Positions 13,708-20,930 of a stretch of DNA of 20,930 bases are shown here, in pieces. Position numbers and translations under genes: made by a program. Positions within the stretch are counted from its first letter, which is position 1, and the number at the start of each line of letters is the position of its first letter. The stretch comes from an uncultured Muribaculaceae bacterium (lineage in GTDB: Bacteria > Bacteroidota > Bacteroidia > Bacteroidales > Muribaculaceae). The stretch lies in assembly GCA_910578805.1 (NCBI GenBank), contig CAJTRS010000003.1, positions 82,819 through 103,748 on the forward strand, written 5' to 3'. The notes under the pieces were generated by a model. It ran no database searches. It worked only from the letters and a program-made list of their open reading frames with translations, and was not told the origin of the DNA.

Positions 13708-16614
13708 TTACTTCTTGGCTATACGGCGATTGTTGGTGAGATAAGCCACAGGTGCTGCCACATAGATTGTAGCCAATGTACCGATCACAACACCGAATAT
13801 CATGGCGAAAGTAAACGAGCGTATGGCATCACCGCCAAGGATAAAGATACAGAGAAGTACCAGAAGGGTGGAAGCAGAAGTCATCACCGTACGACCGAGA
13901 GTGGAGTTGATCGAAGCATTGATGGTGGTGAAGAAGTCCTGCTTGGGATAGAGACCGACGTTCTCGCGCACACGGTCAAACACCACCACTGTATCGTTGA
14001 TCTGATAACCGATCACCGTAAGGATAGCGGCAATGAATGTCTGGTCGATCTCCATAGCGAAAGGCAGAACACCCCAGAACAGTGAATAGAAACCGATAAT
14101 TGAGAACGCTGTGAACGCTACCGCCGCGAGCGCGCCAAGAGAGAATGCGATGTTGCGGAAGCGCACCAAGATGTAGAGGAACATGGCCAGAAGCGAAAGG
14201 ATCACGGCAATGTAGGCATCTGTACGCATATCGTTGGCCACTGTAGGACCTACTTTCTGCGAAGAGATAATACCCATGGCCTCGTTGGCAGTCGAGAAGT
14301 CTTTCTCGCTCATGCCGCCGATCTCACTCTGAAGACCCTTGTAAAGGAGAGATGTGATCTCGCTGTCTATGTTCTCGTCATTGGAATCAATCTTATAGTT
14401 GGTGGAGATACGCACCTTGCTGGGACCATCGATGGTAATTACATTCAGACCGGCACCGTCAAACAGAGGTGCGAGCTTGGCGTGGATATCCTGGGTATTG
14501 ACATTGTGGTCAAACTGCACCACATAGTTGCGACCGCCGGAGAAGTCGATACCGTTGTTAAGACCTTTCACAAAGAACGAGCCTACGATAACAAGAATAA
14601 ATATACCGCATACGGAGAAAGAGATACGGCGGGCACCAAGGAAGTTGAACTTGGTTCCATAGAACATCTTGCGAGAAATCGAGGTTGTGAAAGTGAGATT
14701 CTTGAATGCTTTTTTCTTACCGAACATGATGAACACCAGACGTGTCAGGAACACGGCGGTAAAGAACGAGCATATAATACCGATGATAAGGGTTGTAGCG
14801 AAGCCCTTGATGGGACCTGTACCGAACATCAACAGGATAACGCCTGTGATTATAGAGGTGAGGTTGGAGTCGAAGATAGCGGAGAATGCGTTGGAATAAC
14901 CGTCGGCGATAGCGGTAGCGGTATTCTTGCCGGCGCGGAGTTCTTCTTTGGCGCGTTCGAAGATGAGCACATTGGCGTCAACAGCCATACCGAGCGCGAG
15001 CACGATACCGGCTATACCGGAGAGCGTGAGCACTGCCTGGAACGACGCGAGGATACCGAACGTGAAGAATATGTTGAAGATCAATCCGAGGTTGGCGATC
15101 AGACCGGGTATCACACCGTAGAACGCCATCATAAAGATCATCAGAAGCACAAGGGCGATGATAAACGACATGAAGCCGTCGCGGATAGCCTGCTGGCCGA
15201 GTGACGGACCGATTGTGGTAGCGCTGATAACATCGATACTTGCGTCCATCTTACCTGATTTGAGCACATTGGCCAAGTCCTTGGCTTCGTCGGTAGTGAA
15301 ATGACCGGATATGGTGGAACGTCCGCCTTCAATCTTGTCGTTGACATTGGGAGCGGAGTAAACCTCGCCGTCAAGCACCACAGCGACAGCCTTGTTGATA
15401 TTGGCACCTGTCACGGCAGCCCATTTGGCAGCGGCCTCACCGGTCATGGTCATAGACACATAGTTGCCCTGACGGTCGTCATATTCGGCGGAAGCCGACG
15501 AGATGACATCGCCGCTCAGAGCGGGCTTGCCACCTGTTGTCTTGAGGAGATACAGGTCATATACCTCCATGCCGCCTTTGCCGGAGAGGTTTATCTGAGC
15601 CTTGAGGTCCTCGGGATAGACATCATAGTTTTTGTCGGAGCGGGAATAGATGGTGGGCTTGGCGCTCCACGCAAGGCGAACATTCGAGGGAATGAGCGTG
15701 CGGATCTGCGGCTTGGCAAGAATCTCGCTGATCACACCCTTGTTGGCCTTGGTTGCCGAACCGAACACTATGGGGTTACCGGTATTGAGTGCGAAATATT
15801 CACCGAGTGTCTTGCCGGCGAGAGTGGAATCCAAGGCAATGGCACGGTCAATGTTCTGGAAAGCGGAACGAATGTCGCTTACAGGCATGGTTTCGTAGAA
15901 CTCAAGATTGGCCGACGCCTTCAGAAGGTCAAGCATACGGTCATGATCCTTCACGCCGGGCAACTCCAGCAGTATCTGTCCGTCCTTTTCAAGCTCCTGA
16001 ATATTGGGAGAAACCACACCGAACTGGTCGATACGGTTACGCAACACGTTTGTAGAACTGCTCACACGGTCCTTGACTTCGTTTTTAAGAGCTGTCTCTA
16101 CCTGCTCGGGAGTGGCGCCGCGCTTTACCTTGTCGCGGAATATCACCGACAGGTCACCCTGGGGATCAACAGCCTTGTATTGTTCGCAGAATATTGCCAC
16201 ATAGTCGTTGCTCTTGGTGGCTTTGACCACGGAGTCTGTGTTTTGGATAGCTTTTTCGAAGAAGCGGTTGCCGTCGGCCTTAGCCATCGAACGCAGAATG
16301 TCGGCCACCGACATCTGCAGGGTCACGTTCATACCTCCTTTGAGGTCAAGACCCAAGCCTACGCCTAATTTCTGGGTTTCCTTAAGAGTGTAGCCCAACC
16401 ATACTTTCTCGTTGGCAATAGAATCGATAAAGTGCTTGTTAGCTTTGATGTGAGCATCGGAAGCTTCATCTTGAGACACCTGGAGAGCATATGCCTTGGC
16501 TTTGTCCTCATAGTGATTGTTCACAAACGTAAACGACACATAGAAAAGGCAAATGATCACCAGAAAGAAGGCCAGAACTCCGGCCACCACGCTTCCTAAT
16601 TTTCCTTGTTGCAT
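13708..16614 (-). CDS. secDF: Protein translocase subunit SecDF (fused SecD-SecF)
   Basis: This 968-residue inner-membrane protein uses the proton gradient to pull secreted proteins out of the SecYEG channel. SecD and SecF are fused in one chain, as is normal in Bacteroidetes. TM1 is at about 8-30, the SecD signature GLGLDLKGGMNVTLQ at 86-100, and a large periplasmic P1 domain at about 100-475. SecD helices 2-6 lie at about 480-632, including GMAVDANVLIFERAKEEL. The SecF half begins near 655 with a TM helix at about 665-683, NGIDFSGGRNYVVQ (687-700), a smaller periplasmic domain, and helices from about 800 to 955 with QINDTVVVFDRVREN (871-885). Twelve membrane helices are expected. It lies 95 bases downstream of the hexosamine-kinase-like gene and ends at its own terminator. 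It is intact. Confidence 0.97.
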   Translation of the reverse strand: MQQGKLGSVVAGVLAFFLVIICLFYVSFTFVNNHYEDKAKAYALQVSQDEASDAHIKANKHFIDSIANEKVWLGYTLKETQKLGVGLGLDLKGGMNVTLQMSVADILRSMAKADGNRFFEKAIQNTDSVVKATKSNDYVAIFCEQYKAVDPQGDLSVIFRDKVKRGATPEQVETALKNEVKDRVSSSTNVLRNRIDQFGVVSPNIQELEKDGQILLELPGVKDHDRMLDLLKASANLEFYETMPVSDIRSAFQNIDRAIALDSTLAGKTLGEYFALNTGNPIVFGSATKANKGVISEILAKPQIRTLIPSNVRLAWSAKPTIYSRSDKNYDVYPEDLKAQINLSGKGGMEVYDLYLLKTTGGKPALSGDVISSASAEYDDRQGNYVSMTMTGEAAAKWAAVTGANINKAVAVVLDGEVYSAPNVNDKIEGGRSTISGHFTTDEAKDLANVLKSGKMDASIDVISATTIGPSLGQQAIRDGFMSFIIALVLLMIFMMAFYGVIPGLIANLGLIFNIFFTFGILASFQAVLTLSGIAGIVLALGMAVDANVLIFERAKEELRAGKNTATAIADGYSNAFSAIFDSNLTSIITGVILLMFGTGPIKGFATTLIIGIICSFFTAVFLTRLVFIMFGKKKAFKNLTFTTSISRKMFYGTKFNFLGARRISFSVCGIFILVIVGSFFVKGLNNGIDFSGGRNYVVQFDHNVNTQDIHAKLAPLFDGAGLNVITIDGPSKVRISTNYKIDSNDENIDSEITSLLYKGLQSEIGGMSEKDFSTANEAMGIISSQKVGPTVANDMRTDAYIAVILSLLAMFLYILVRFRNIAFSLGALAAVAFTAFSIIGFYSLFWGVLPFAMEIDQTFIAAILTVIGYQINDTVVVFDRVRENVGLYPKQDFFTTINASINSTLGRTVMTSASTLLVLLCIFILGGDAIRSFTFAMIFGVVIGTLATIYVAAPVAYLTNNRRIAKK

Positions 16615-16673
16615 GTGAATCAGTTAATTATTATTGGGTTATTTAATTTTTATAAGTCAAAGTTTTCAGCCTG

Positions 16674-16681
16674 CAAATATA
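16674..16681 (-). promoter_or_regulatory. Candidate -7 element for secDF
   Basis: On the minus strand this reads TATATTTG, matching TAnnTTTG, 59 bases upstream of the secDF ATG in an A/T-rich spacer after the preceding gene. The -33 region shows only TTCG near the right spacing. It would let secDF be transcribed independently of the upstream kinase gene. Confidence 0.45.
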
Positions 16682-16709
16682 ACGTTTTATTTTGTAATCT
16701 ACGAATTAA

Positions 16710-17816
16710 TTAACACGTTTTTCCAAGAGAAGCGAGCTGTGAAGCGATGAATTGCTTCATTGCGGGCATATTTTCCTCTACACTTTGGAGCAACTTCACC
16801 TGCGCGCGGGTACGCACAAGATTATGGTCGGGATATGCTATCTTATAATATGTGTCGCCGTTGAGATAATCGGTAAAGAACCGTACAGCCTGCATGTAGG
16901 GGAACAGGGCTGCGGCATACGGCAAATTTTCCACCTCCACGGGTGTAAGAAACTGCGACGCCGTGGAAAGATATCCCTCGGTGAAAGCCTTGAATATATC
17001 CATATCGAGCCCCACACGGCTCAGATCAGGATCGTCCTCGGCTCCGGTGTTGGCTCCGGTACGCAGGAAATCGCCGTAATCGCTGAATATGTAACTCGGC
17101 ATCACCGTGTCAAGATCGATCACACAGAGCACCTTGCCGTCTTCATCAAACATCATGTTGTTGACTTTTGTATCGCAGTGGCATATACGTTTGGGGAGTT
17201 TGCCTTCGCGATGGAGACGCTCGGCCAGACACATGTCGTCGGCACGGCGCAACAGATCATCGGACACCTCCCTCACTCCGTCGAGCCGGCCGGCCTTGTC
17301 CTCCACTATTGCCTGACGGAACTGCTGCAAGCGGAACTCCATGTTATGGAAATCGGGAATGGACTCCGTGAGCTGACAGGGTATGTCAACAAGCATGGAC
17401 TGGAAGCGACCGAAAGTTTCGCCTGCAAAACGTGAATAACGGGGATTGATCTCATTGTAGGTATATGCACGGGGTATGAACAGCATCACACGCCAATAAT
17501 TCTCACCGTCGAAATAATATGACCTGTTGGAGTTTTTAACCGGTACGAAAGTAAGCACCTTACGGTCTATATCATCGGCACCTTCGGCCTCAAGCTTACG
17601 ACGCAGGTGGGAAGTAACCGCCATAATGTTGCGTTGCAACCCTTCCACATCAGTAAATATGTGATGGTTGATGCGCTGGAGCACATAGTCGTGACTATCG
17701 CCCGGAGTGCGCACTATGTAAGTATCATTGATAAGGCCTTCGCCAAGAGGTGAGATTGTCTGCGGAACATCATCGATGGCAAACTGAGCCACGATATCAT
17801 AAAGATCGGCTGTCAT
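16710..17816 (-). CDS. N-acetylhexosamine 1-kinase-like protein (aminoglycoside phosphotransferase fold)
   Basis: This 368-residue cytoplasmic kinase has the Brenner motif HCDTKVNN (His213, catalytic Asp215, Asn220) and the metal-binding VIDLDTVMP (Asp234, Asp236), followed by SDYGDFLRTGAN. The N-terminal GEGLINDTYIV (25-35) and YVLQRINHHIF (44-54) replace the P-loop and beta-3 region. YVLQRIN, the downstream RNIMAVTSHL (62-71) and IDLDTVMP resemble, from memory, bifidobacterial NahK, which phosphorylates GlcNAc or GalNAc at C1 during mucin and milk-sugar use. In Bacteroides such genes are often labelled 'phosphotransferase enzyme family' or, historically, 'mucin desulfatase'. Substrate is therefore inference. 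It has a strong promoter overlapped by an inverted repeat, and secDF follows after 95 bases; a functional link with secDF is not expected. No Walker A loop is present, consistent with the fold. Confidence 0.85.
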   Translation of the reverse strand: MTADLYDIVAQFAIDDVPQTISPLGEGLINDTYIVRTPGDSHDYVLQRINHHIFTDVEGLQRNIMAVTSHLRRKLEAEGADDIDRKVLTFVPVKNSNRSYYFDGENYWRVMLFIPRAYTYNEINPRYSRFAGETFGRFQSMLVDIPCQLTESIPDFHNMEFRLQQFRQAIVEDKAGRLDGVREVSDDLLRRADDMCLAERLHREGKLPKRICHCDTKVNNMMFDEDGKVLCVIDLDTVMPSYIFSDYGDFLRTGANTGAEDDPDLSRVGLDMDIFKAFTEGYLSTASQFLTPVEVENLPYAAALFPYMQAVRFFTDYLNGDTYYKIAYPDHNLVRTRAQVKLLQSVEENMPAMKQFIASQLASLGKTC

Positions 17817-17828
17817 GGTAAAAAAAGT

Positions 17829-17856
17829 TTTGCGGTATTCAGATTAATACCGCAAA
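17829..17856. promoter_or_regulatory. Inverted repeat overlapping the kinase gene promoter: possible operator or 5' leader hairpin
   Basis: Two exact 11-base arms, TTTGCGGTATT (17829-17839) and AATACCGCAAA (17846-17856), are separated by six bases. The right arm enters the -7 element (17853-17860) and the repeat covers the expected start site near 17847. A repressor bound here would block transcription; alternatively the left part forms the very 5' end of the mRNA. Confidence 0.6.
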
Positions 17857-17884
17857 TTTACAAAAAACATCAATTCACAGCAAA
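17853..17884 (-). promoter_or_regulatory. Promoter of the N-acetylhexosamine kinase-like gene
   Basis: On the minus strand TTTG (17881-17884) is followed after exactly 20 bases by TAAATTTG (17853-17860), a full match to the Bacteroides -33/-7 consensus. The -7 element is 36 bases upstream of the ATG at 17816. It separates this gene transcriptionally from the lipoprotein gene upstream. Confidence 0.8.
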
Positions 17885-17934
17885 TCTGCCACATAGATTC
17901 ACCGCCACAACAAAAGCACTCCGACGCTATAGTG

Positions 17935-19359
17935 TCACGGCACCGGTTCGTAGGCGCCTATCGAGGCAGGAGACGGGCGGAGAGTACCGTAGTTATCCAC
18001 CGGTGACAGGGTGTGCAACTCACTGTCATAACCGGAATAAGCCTCCCCGATCACGGGCGACATCGGGCGCAACCTGTAATCAAACAGATAGCTGCCCCGG
18101 TCGGTATAGAACATCGGATCGGTGTTCCACAATATGTCGGTGAAGTGATCGTCGTCATCGCCAGAGCTGCGTATCAGGCAGCGACGGAAATAGACCTGCG
18201 TATCATCAAGCACCTTTGGTGAAAGGTCGGCCGATGAGCCGTAAAGCACACTGTTGGTAAACTCAGCCTCCAGACGCGGCAGTCCGCTGCCGTCATCGGT
18301 TTCGTCATCGACATGCGACAGCGCCACAAGCGGTCCGGTTATGGCCGAGAACAGATAGTAGTTGGAGAATGTACAGTGATTGAAGTCATGCTTTGCCCCG
18401 TGAAGCCTGACAGCTCCCGAGCCGCTTTCGGCAAACTCACAACCCACGGCCCGGACAGACGAGTGATAGGCATCGAGCACATGACAGGCGGCATTGCGCA
18501 GGGTGCAGTTGACGAGCATGAGCGAGGGATAATCGCTCTGGAGCGAATCGAGCGACACTCCACGCCATGTGTTGCGCACGGTGGTGTGTGTCATGCGGTT
18601 GTCACGCGAGGCGGCACGGAACAGCACACCCTCCCACTGGCGCGACATAAGATCAAACGACACTCCGGTTATCACATTGCCCTGACGGTCACCCTCCATC
18701 ATCACCGGAGCCTCTGCCGTGCCCTCCGAAACAAGAGTGCCATCAACCTTGAGAGATGCGCCGTCATGAAAATACAGATGCGATCCTGCGGCAAGAGTGA
18801 GAGTGACACCTTCGGCCACAACCAACGAGTCGAACACCTGCACGGGGTAATCAGCGTCCCACTGTTGCGACTCATCGACCACAAGCCCGTAATACCTTTT
18901 GACGTCCTGCCCATAGGCCGACAACACCACCTCCGAGGTGACCCCGTTGGTCACAAACATCACATTGTCCTCCACCTTCACCGGTCGCGCCGAGACATTT
19001 GAAGGCAGTGTGGCCGCCACAAACACGAATATGGAATCACCGGGGCGTATCTCCACATTATTGAAACTGGTGCCGCTCTGCCCGTCAACATTCAGGCGGA
19101 ATATGCCACAGCCGCCGTCCTTAAACGCGACAGAGCTGATGGAGAGCACCTTGTCGTGGCGGTTATAGACCTTGAACGAGAATGTACGTGTGCCCTCTTC
19201 GGTAAAGACGGTGCCCATTTTGAGCGTATCGACCGAGAATACCGGCTGATGCGACGGTGAATGGGTGATATCGTCCTCTATACATGATGACAGCGCAAAC
19301 GCCGACACCATCGCCATAAGAAAGGACAACAGGGAATATCTCAGATATACGTGGTTCAT
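17935..19359 (-). CDS. Lipoprotein with N-terminal Ig-like region and right-handed beta-helix, function unknown
   Basis: This 474-residue envelope protein has a signal peptide (1-25) and lipobox ALSSC with Cys26. The next residues, IEDD, are acidic, like the Bacteroidetes signal that sends lipoproteins to the cell surface. Residues about 40-150 look like an immunoglobulin/ASH-type beta domain. From about 175 a parallel beta-helix is suggested by repeated short strands: a GVTLTLAAGSHLYFHDGASL cap, then WEGVLFRAASRDN, MTHTTVRNTWRGVSL and LMLVNCTLRNA. The C-terminus (SPVIGEA, then LRPSPASIGAYEP) is the closing motif common to 'choice-of-anchor' beta-helix proteins of Bacteroidetes. No catalytic residues can be assigned, so polysaccharide binding or cleavage is only possible. 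It is flanked by the terminase remnant upstream and the kinase-like gene downstream, each in the same direction but apparently separate. Confidence 0.85.
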   Translation of the reverse strand: MNHVYLRYSLLSFLMAMVSAFALSSCIEDDITHSPSHQPVFSVDTLKMGTVFTEEGTRTFSFKVYNRHDKVLSISSVAFKDGGCGIFRLNVDGQSGTSFNNVEIRPGDSIFVFVAATLPSNVSARPVKVEDNVMFVTNGVTSEVVLSAYGQDVKRYYGLVVDESQQWDADYPVQVFDSLVVAEGVTLTLAAGSHLYFHDGASLKVDGTLVSEGTAEAPVMMEGDRQGNVITGVSFDLMSRQWEGVLFRAASRDNRMTHTTVRNTWRGVSLDSLQSDYPSLMLVNCTLRNAACHVLDAYHSSVRAVGCEFAESGSGAVRLHGAKHDFNHCTFSNYYLFSAITGPLVALSHVDDETDDGSGLPRLEAEFTNSVLYGSSADLSPKVLDDTQVYFRRCLIRSSGDDDDHFTDILWNTDPMFYTDRGSYLFDYRLRPMSPVIGEAYSGYDSELHTLSPVDNYGTLRPSPASIGAYEPVP

Positions 19360-19452
19360 GTACGTGCGATATGGTATTGATCAGTATAACAATTAACGCG
19401 CCGCGGCATTCGATATTGTAATTTTAATAATATTAAACACCCGACAGGCCAA
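19360..19452. other. 93-base A/T-rich spacer upstream of the lipoprotein gene
   Basis: It separates the terminase remnant stop from the lipoprotein ATG. An A/T-only inverted repeat (TTTAAT at 19423-19428, ATTAAA at 19432-19437) is present, without a GC stem or T run, so it is not called a terminator. No complete TAnnTTTG element was found in the minus orientation, so the lipoprotein promoter is unresolved. Confidence 0.4.
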
Positions 19453-20601
19453 TCACACCGGAGGCAGTTCTGCCACCGGCATGGTTGATATGACATAGAG
19501 TGCTATGGCCCTTGTCATAAGCACATCGTCATGATACCCTTTCTTGGCGCCGTAACGTCCCGATGCGTCCTGCTCATACACGGCCATCTCATTGCACGCT
19601 CCGCTGTCGCGCTCCACATACCCGCACTCTCTCACACGGGCTATCAGCGAGGTTATTATCATCGATTTGGTGGCCACATTGGTGTGGAATCCCACTACGG
19701 GCGCATGACTTCCGGAGCGCACGCTCTCACGCCTGCGGCGCACATACATGTTGCGATACACCCCGTTGAGTTCCTCGAGTATGTACTGCGAATGTCCCGA
19801 GGCCGACGCCTCGAGAGAATTGCTCTCCACTATCAGCAACGCATTGTGATACCATCGGGCTATGGCGGCCGCACGCCAGCCGAGTATATCGTGGTCACAG
19901 TGTCCGCGCCATTGAGCCACTACCTCCGGACGGTCGTCGCCTCCGCCTGGGAAACGATCAAATACGGCTATAACCGAATAATCGCTCCCTCGCGAACGGC
20001 CTCCCACATCGACACTCACCACATAGCGGTGCAGCCGGGAGGGTACAGACTCACACGGAAACCGCCACACTTTGAGCAATCCGGCCGGATCGGCCGTGAA
20101 CCTCACCCCGCGCAACGCCGCCGCTCCCGTGGCAGCCAGTCCCGACACCTCGCCCACAGCGGCCGGCGGCCGGCAACCTGCACGCAGAGCCTCTATGCTC
20201 TCCGAGGCAAATACCGAACCACCAGTGTGCACGAACGCCTCCACATCGTCGGTAGGATACTCGGCAAACATGGCCTCATAGCCTATATCCTTGCGCTTCT
20301 CCCTGTACCAGGCTATCATCTCTAAAGTGAGCCCCCTCCGCCACAAGGCGCGCTCATAAGCGTCCATACCACCCGCAAAGCCCTCCACGTCGTCACACTC
20401 CTTGCGACACATATCTATCTCATACCACGGAACAAACACGGCTATGTCATTGCTTTCACCACTCTTGGCGCGAAGCCACCGCTCGTGAAAGAAATTGCCC
20501 ACACCGTTGGCCGTACTCTCCATGGCAATGAAAGTGTATGGCTCCACAGGTATGCCCGATGATACGTAATTATCCGATGAATTAGGTATTTGATAAGACA
20601 T
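19453..20601 (-). pseudogene. Phage terminase large subunit remnant: nuclease half without the ATPase domain
   Basis: The 382 readable residues match the C-terminal half of a terminase large subunit, the motor and nuclease that packages phage DNA. AMESTANGVGNFFHERW (26-42) is the last ATPase-domain motif. An RNase H-like nuclease follows with candidate metal ligands Asp198 (VSVDVGGRSRGSDYS), Glu259 (LIVESNSLEAS) and Asp358 or Asp359 (GYHDDVLMTRA). Walker A and B, expected in roughly 200 preceding residues, are missing. The frame has a stop three codons before the Met at 20601, and a divergent transposase-like gene begins 49 bases beyond it. Insertion or deletion truncated the gene. Residues 1-14 may be junction sequence. 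No portal, capsid or other phage gene is in view. A short domesticated nuclease is an alternative, since the remaining frame is clean. Confidence 0.75.
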
Positions 20602-20619
20602 GTCAAGGAATTACCTTTG
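20589..20619 (+). promoter_or_regulatory. Promoter of the transposase-like gene
   Basis: TTTG at 20589-20592, 19 bases, then TACCTTTG at 20612-20619 match both Bacteroides promoter elements. The predicted start is about 20626. The -33 element overlaps the first codons of the terminase remnant. Confidence 0.7.
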
Positions 20620-20635
20620 TGGATAAAAAATAAAC

Positions 20636-20641
20636 AAGGAG
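20636..20641 (+). promoter_or_regulatory. Shine-Dalgarno sequence of the transposase-like gene
   Basis: AAGGAG lies 9 bases before the ATG at 20651, close to ideal. No other gene in the window has one as good, which is expected in Bacteroidetes and makes this site stand out; it decides the start chosen here. Confidence 0.7.
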
Positions 20642-20650
20642 AAAAAATCG

Positions 20651-20930
20651 ATGACAGAGCAAGAAGAGATATCCGAGTGGAGGCGTTATGCGAAGCTGAC
20701 CAAGGCGACTGCGTATCCGGTTATAGAGCGCTATTTTGCCAGCGGTGAGTTGCCCAGCACGTTCTACCGCCGCGAGGGTCTGACGGAACATCAGTTCTAC
20801 AAGTGGCGCAAGTATTATCTTCAGGACCACCCGTCGGTGGCGTCGCGTCTGGGGTTGGACGCATCTCCGGGCCGCTCGCGCAAATCATCGCGCAAGGCAA
20901 AGTGCCGTGTCTCGGACAAGCGGGCCGTCT
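20651..20930 (+). CDS. Transposase-like helix-turn-helix protein, N-terminal 93 residues (runs off window)
   Basis: The frame is open from ATG at 20651 to the window edge. Residues about 20-60, with YPVIERYFASGELP, FYRREGLTEHQFYKWRKYY and then a basic stretch SRKSSRKAKC, fit the layout of transposase helix-turn-helix proteins, in which a 'W/Y..yl.SGls...F....gls...fY.W' pattern binds the element ends. The closest likeness from memory is the small accessory TnpA of IS66-type elements, but IS3-type OrfA cannot be excluded. It has its own promoter and Shine-Dalgarno sequence, and diverges from the truncated terminase, so it may belong to the element or rearrangement that broke that gene. No terminal inverted repeat or target duplication could be recognised, as the far end is outside the window. 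Confidence 0.55.
   Translation, partial: MTEQEEISEWRRYAKLTKATAYPVIERYFASGELPSTFYRREGLTEHQFYKWRKYYLQDHPSVASRLGLDASPGRSRKSSRKAKCRVSDKRAV

Noticed and set aside
15301..16368. A 355-codon plus-strand open frame opposite secDF.
   Set aside because: It is antisense to the SecD periplasmic domain, rich in His/Gly/Val as mirror frames usually are, with no promoter or recognisable domain.
19423..19437. A/T-only inverted repeat as terminator of the terminase remnant.
   Set aside because: The six-base arms lack GC pairs and there is no following T run, so it would be too weak; likely chance in an A/T-rich spacer.
20603..20830. A 75-codon minus-strand frame just upstream of the terminase remnant, considered as a possible missing terminase part.
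   Set aside because: It has no Walker motif or other terminase feature and is antisense to the better supported transposase-like gene.
1..20930. Search for tRNA or rRNA genes, CRISPR arrays, riboswitches, SusC/SusD pairs and toxin-antitoxin modules.
   Set aside because: None could be recognised by eye; in particular no tRNA is visible next to the phage remnant to serve as an attachment site.

Overview
The window looks like chromosomal DNA from the order Bacteroidales. The evidence is the gene content (a Bacteroidetes-type fuc operon, a fused SecDF, a lysS-gpsA-pgi cluster, a LysRS with a long C-terminal extension), mostly absent Shine-Dalgarno sequences, and several matches to the Bacteroides-type promoter (TTTG or TTG, 19-20 bases, TAnnTTTG). 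The moderately high GC content and mucin-sugar genes suggest a gut commensal such as Muribaculaceae; that family-level guess is inference.

Layout. (1) Bases 1-5390, plus strand: an L-fucose operon, fucI (3' part only), fucA, fucK, fucP, then a lipoprotein glycoside hydrolase of family 16. It takes up fucose, isomerises it to fuculose, phosphorylates it and cleaves it to DHAP and lactaldehyde; the GH16 enzyme may act on a fucose-bearing glycan. A perfect 34-base palindrome lies at the convergent junction with the next block. (2) Bases 5495-9631, minus strand: lysS, gpsA, pgi (translation and central metabolism). (3) Bases 9752-11187: a small two-helix membrane protein whose stop codon interlocks with that of a convergent GT4 glycosyltransferase. 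(4) Bases 11225-13283: divergent promoters, then rpsA (six S1 domains) with an ~80-base leader holding a possible 14-codon upstream ORF, and a strong terminator. (5) Bases 13284-13640: no credible gene, several short hairpins. (6) Bases 13641-17816, minus strand: secDF with its own terminator, and upstream of it an N-acetylhexosamine-kinase-like gene whose strong promoter overlaps an 11-base-arm inverted repeat. (7) Bases 17935-19359, minus strand: a probably surface-exposed beta-helix lipoprotein. (8) Bases 19453-20930: a phage terminase large subunit reduced to its nuclease half, and, divergent from it, the start of a transposase-like helix-turn-helix protein with its own promoter and an unusually good Shine-Dalgarno sequence.

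Most of the window is ordinary core genome. The least explained parts are the orphan terminase fragment with its junction at about 20600, the promoter-overlapping repeat upstream of the hexosamine-kinase-like gene, active-site and coupling-residue substitutions in FucA and FucP, and the GH16 gene inside the fucose operon. I did not find a clear new multi-gene system.
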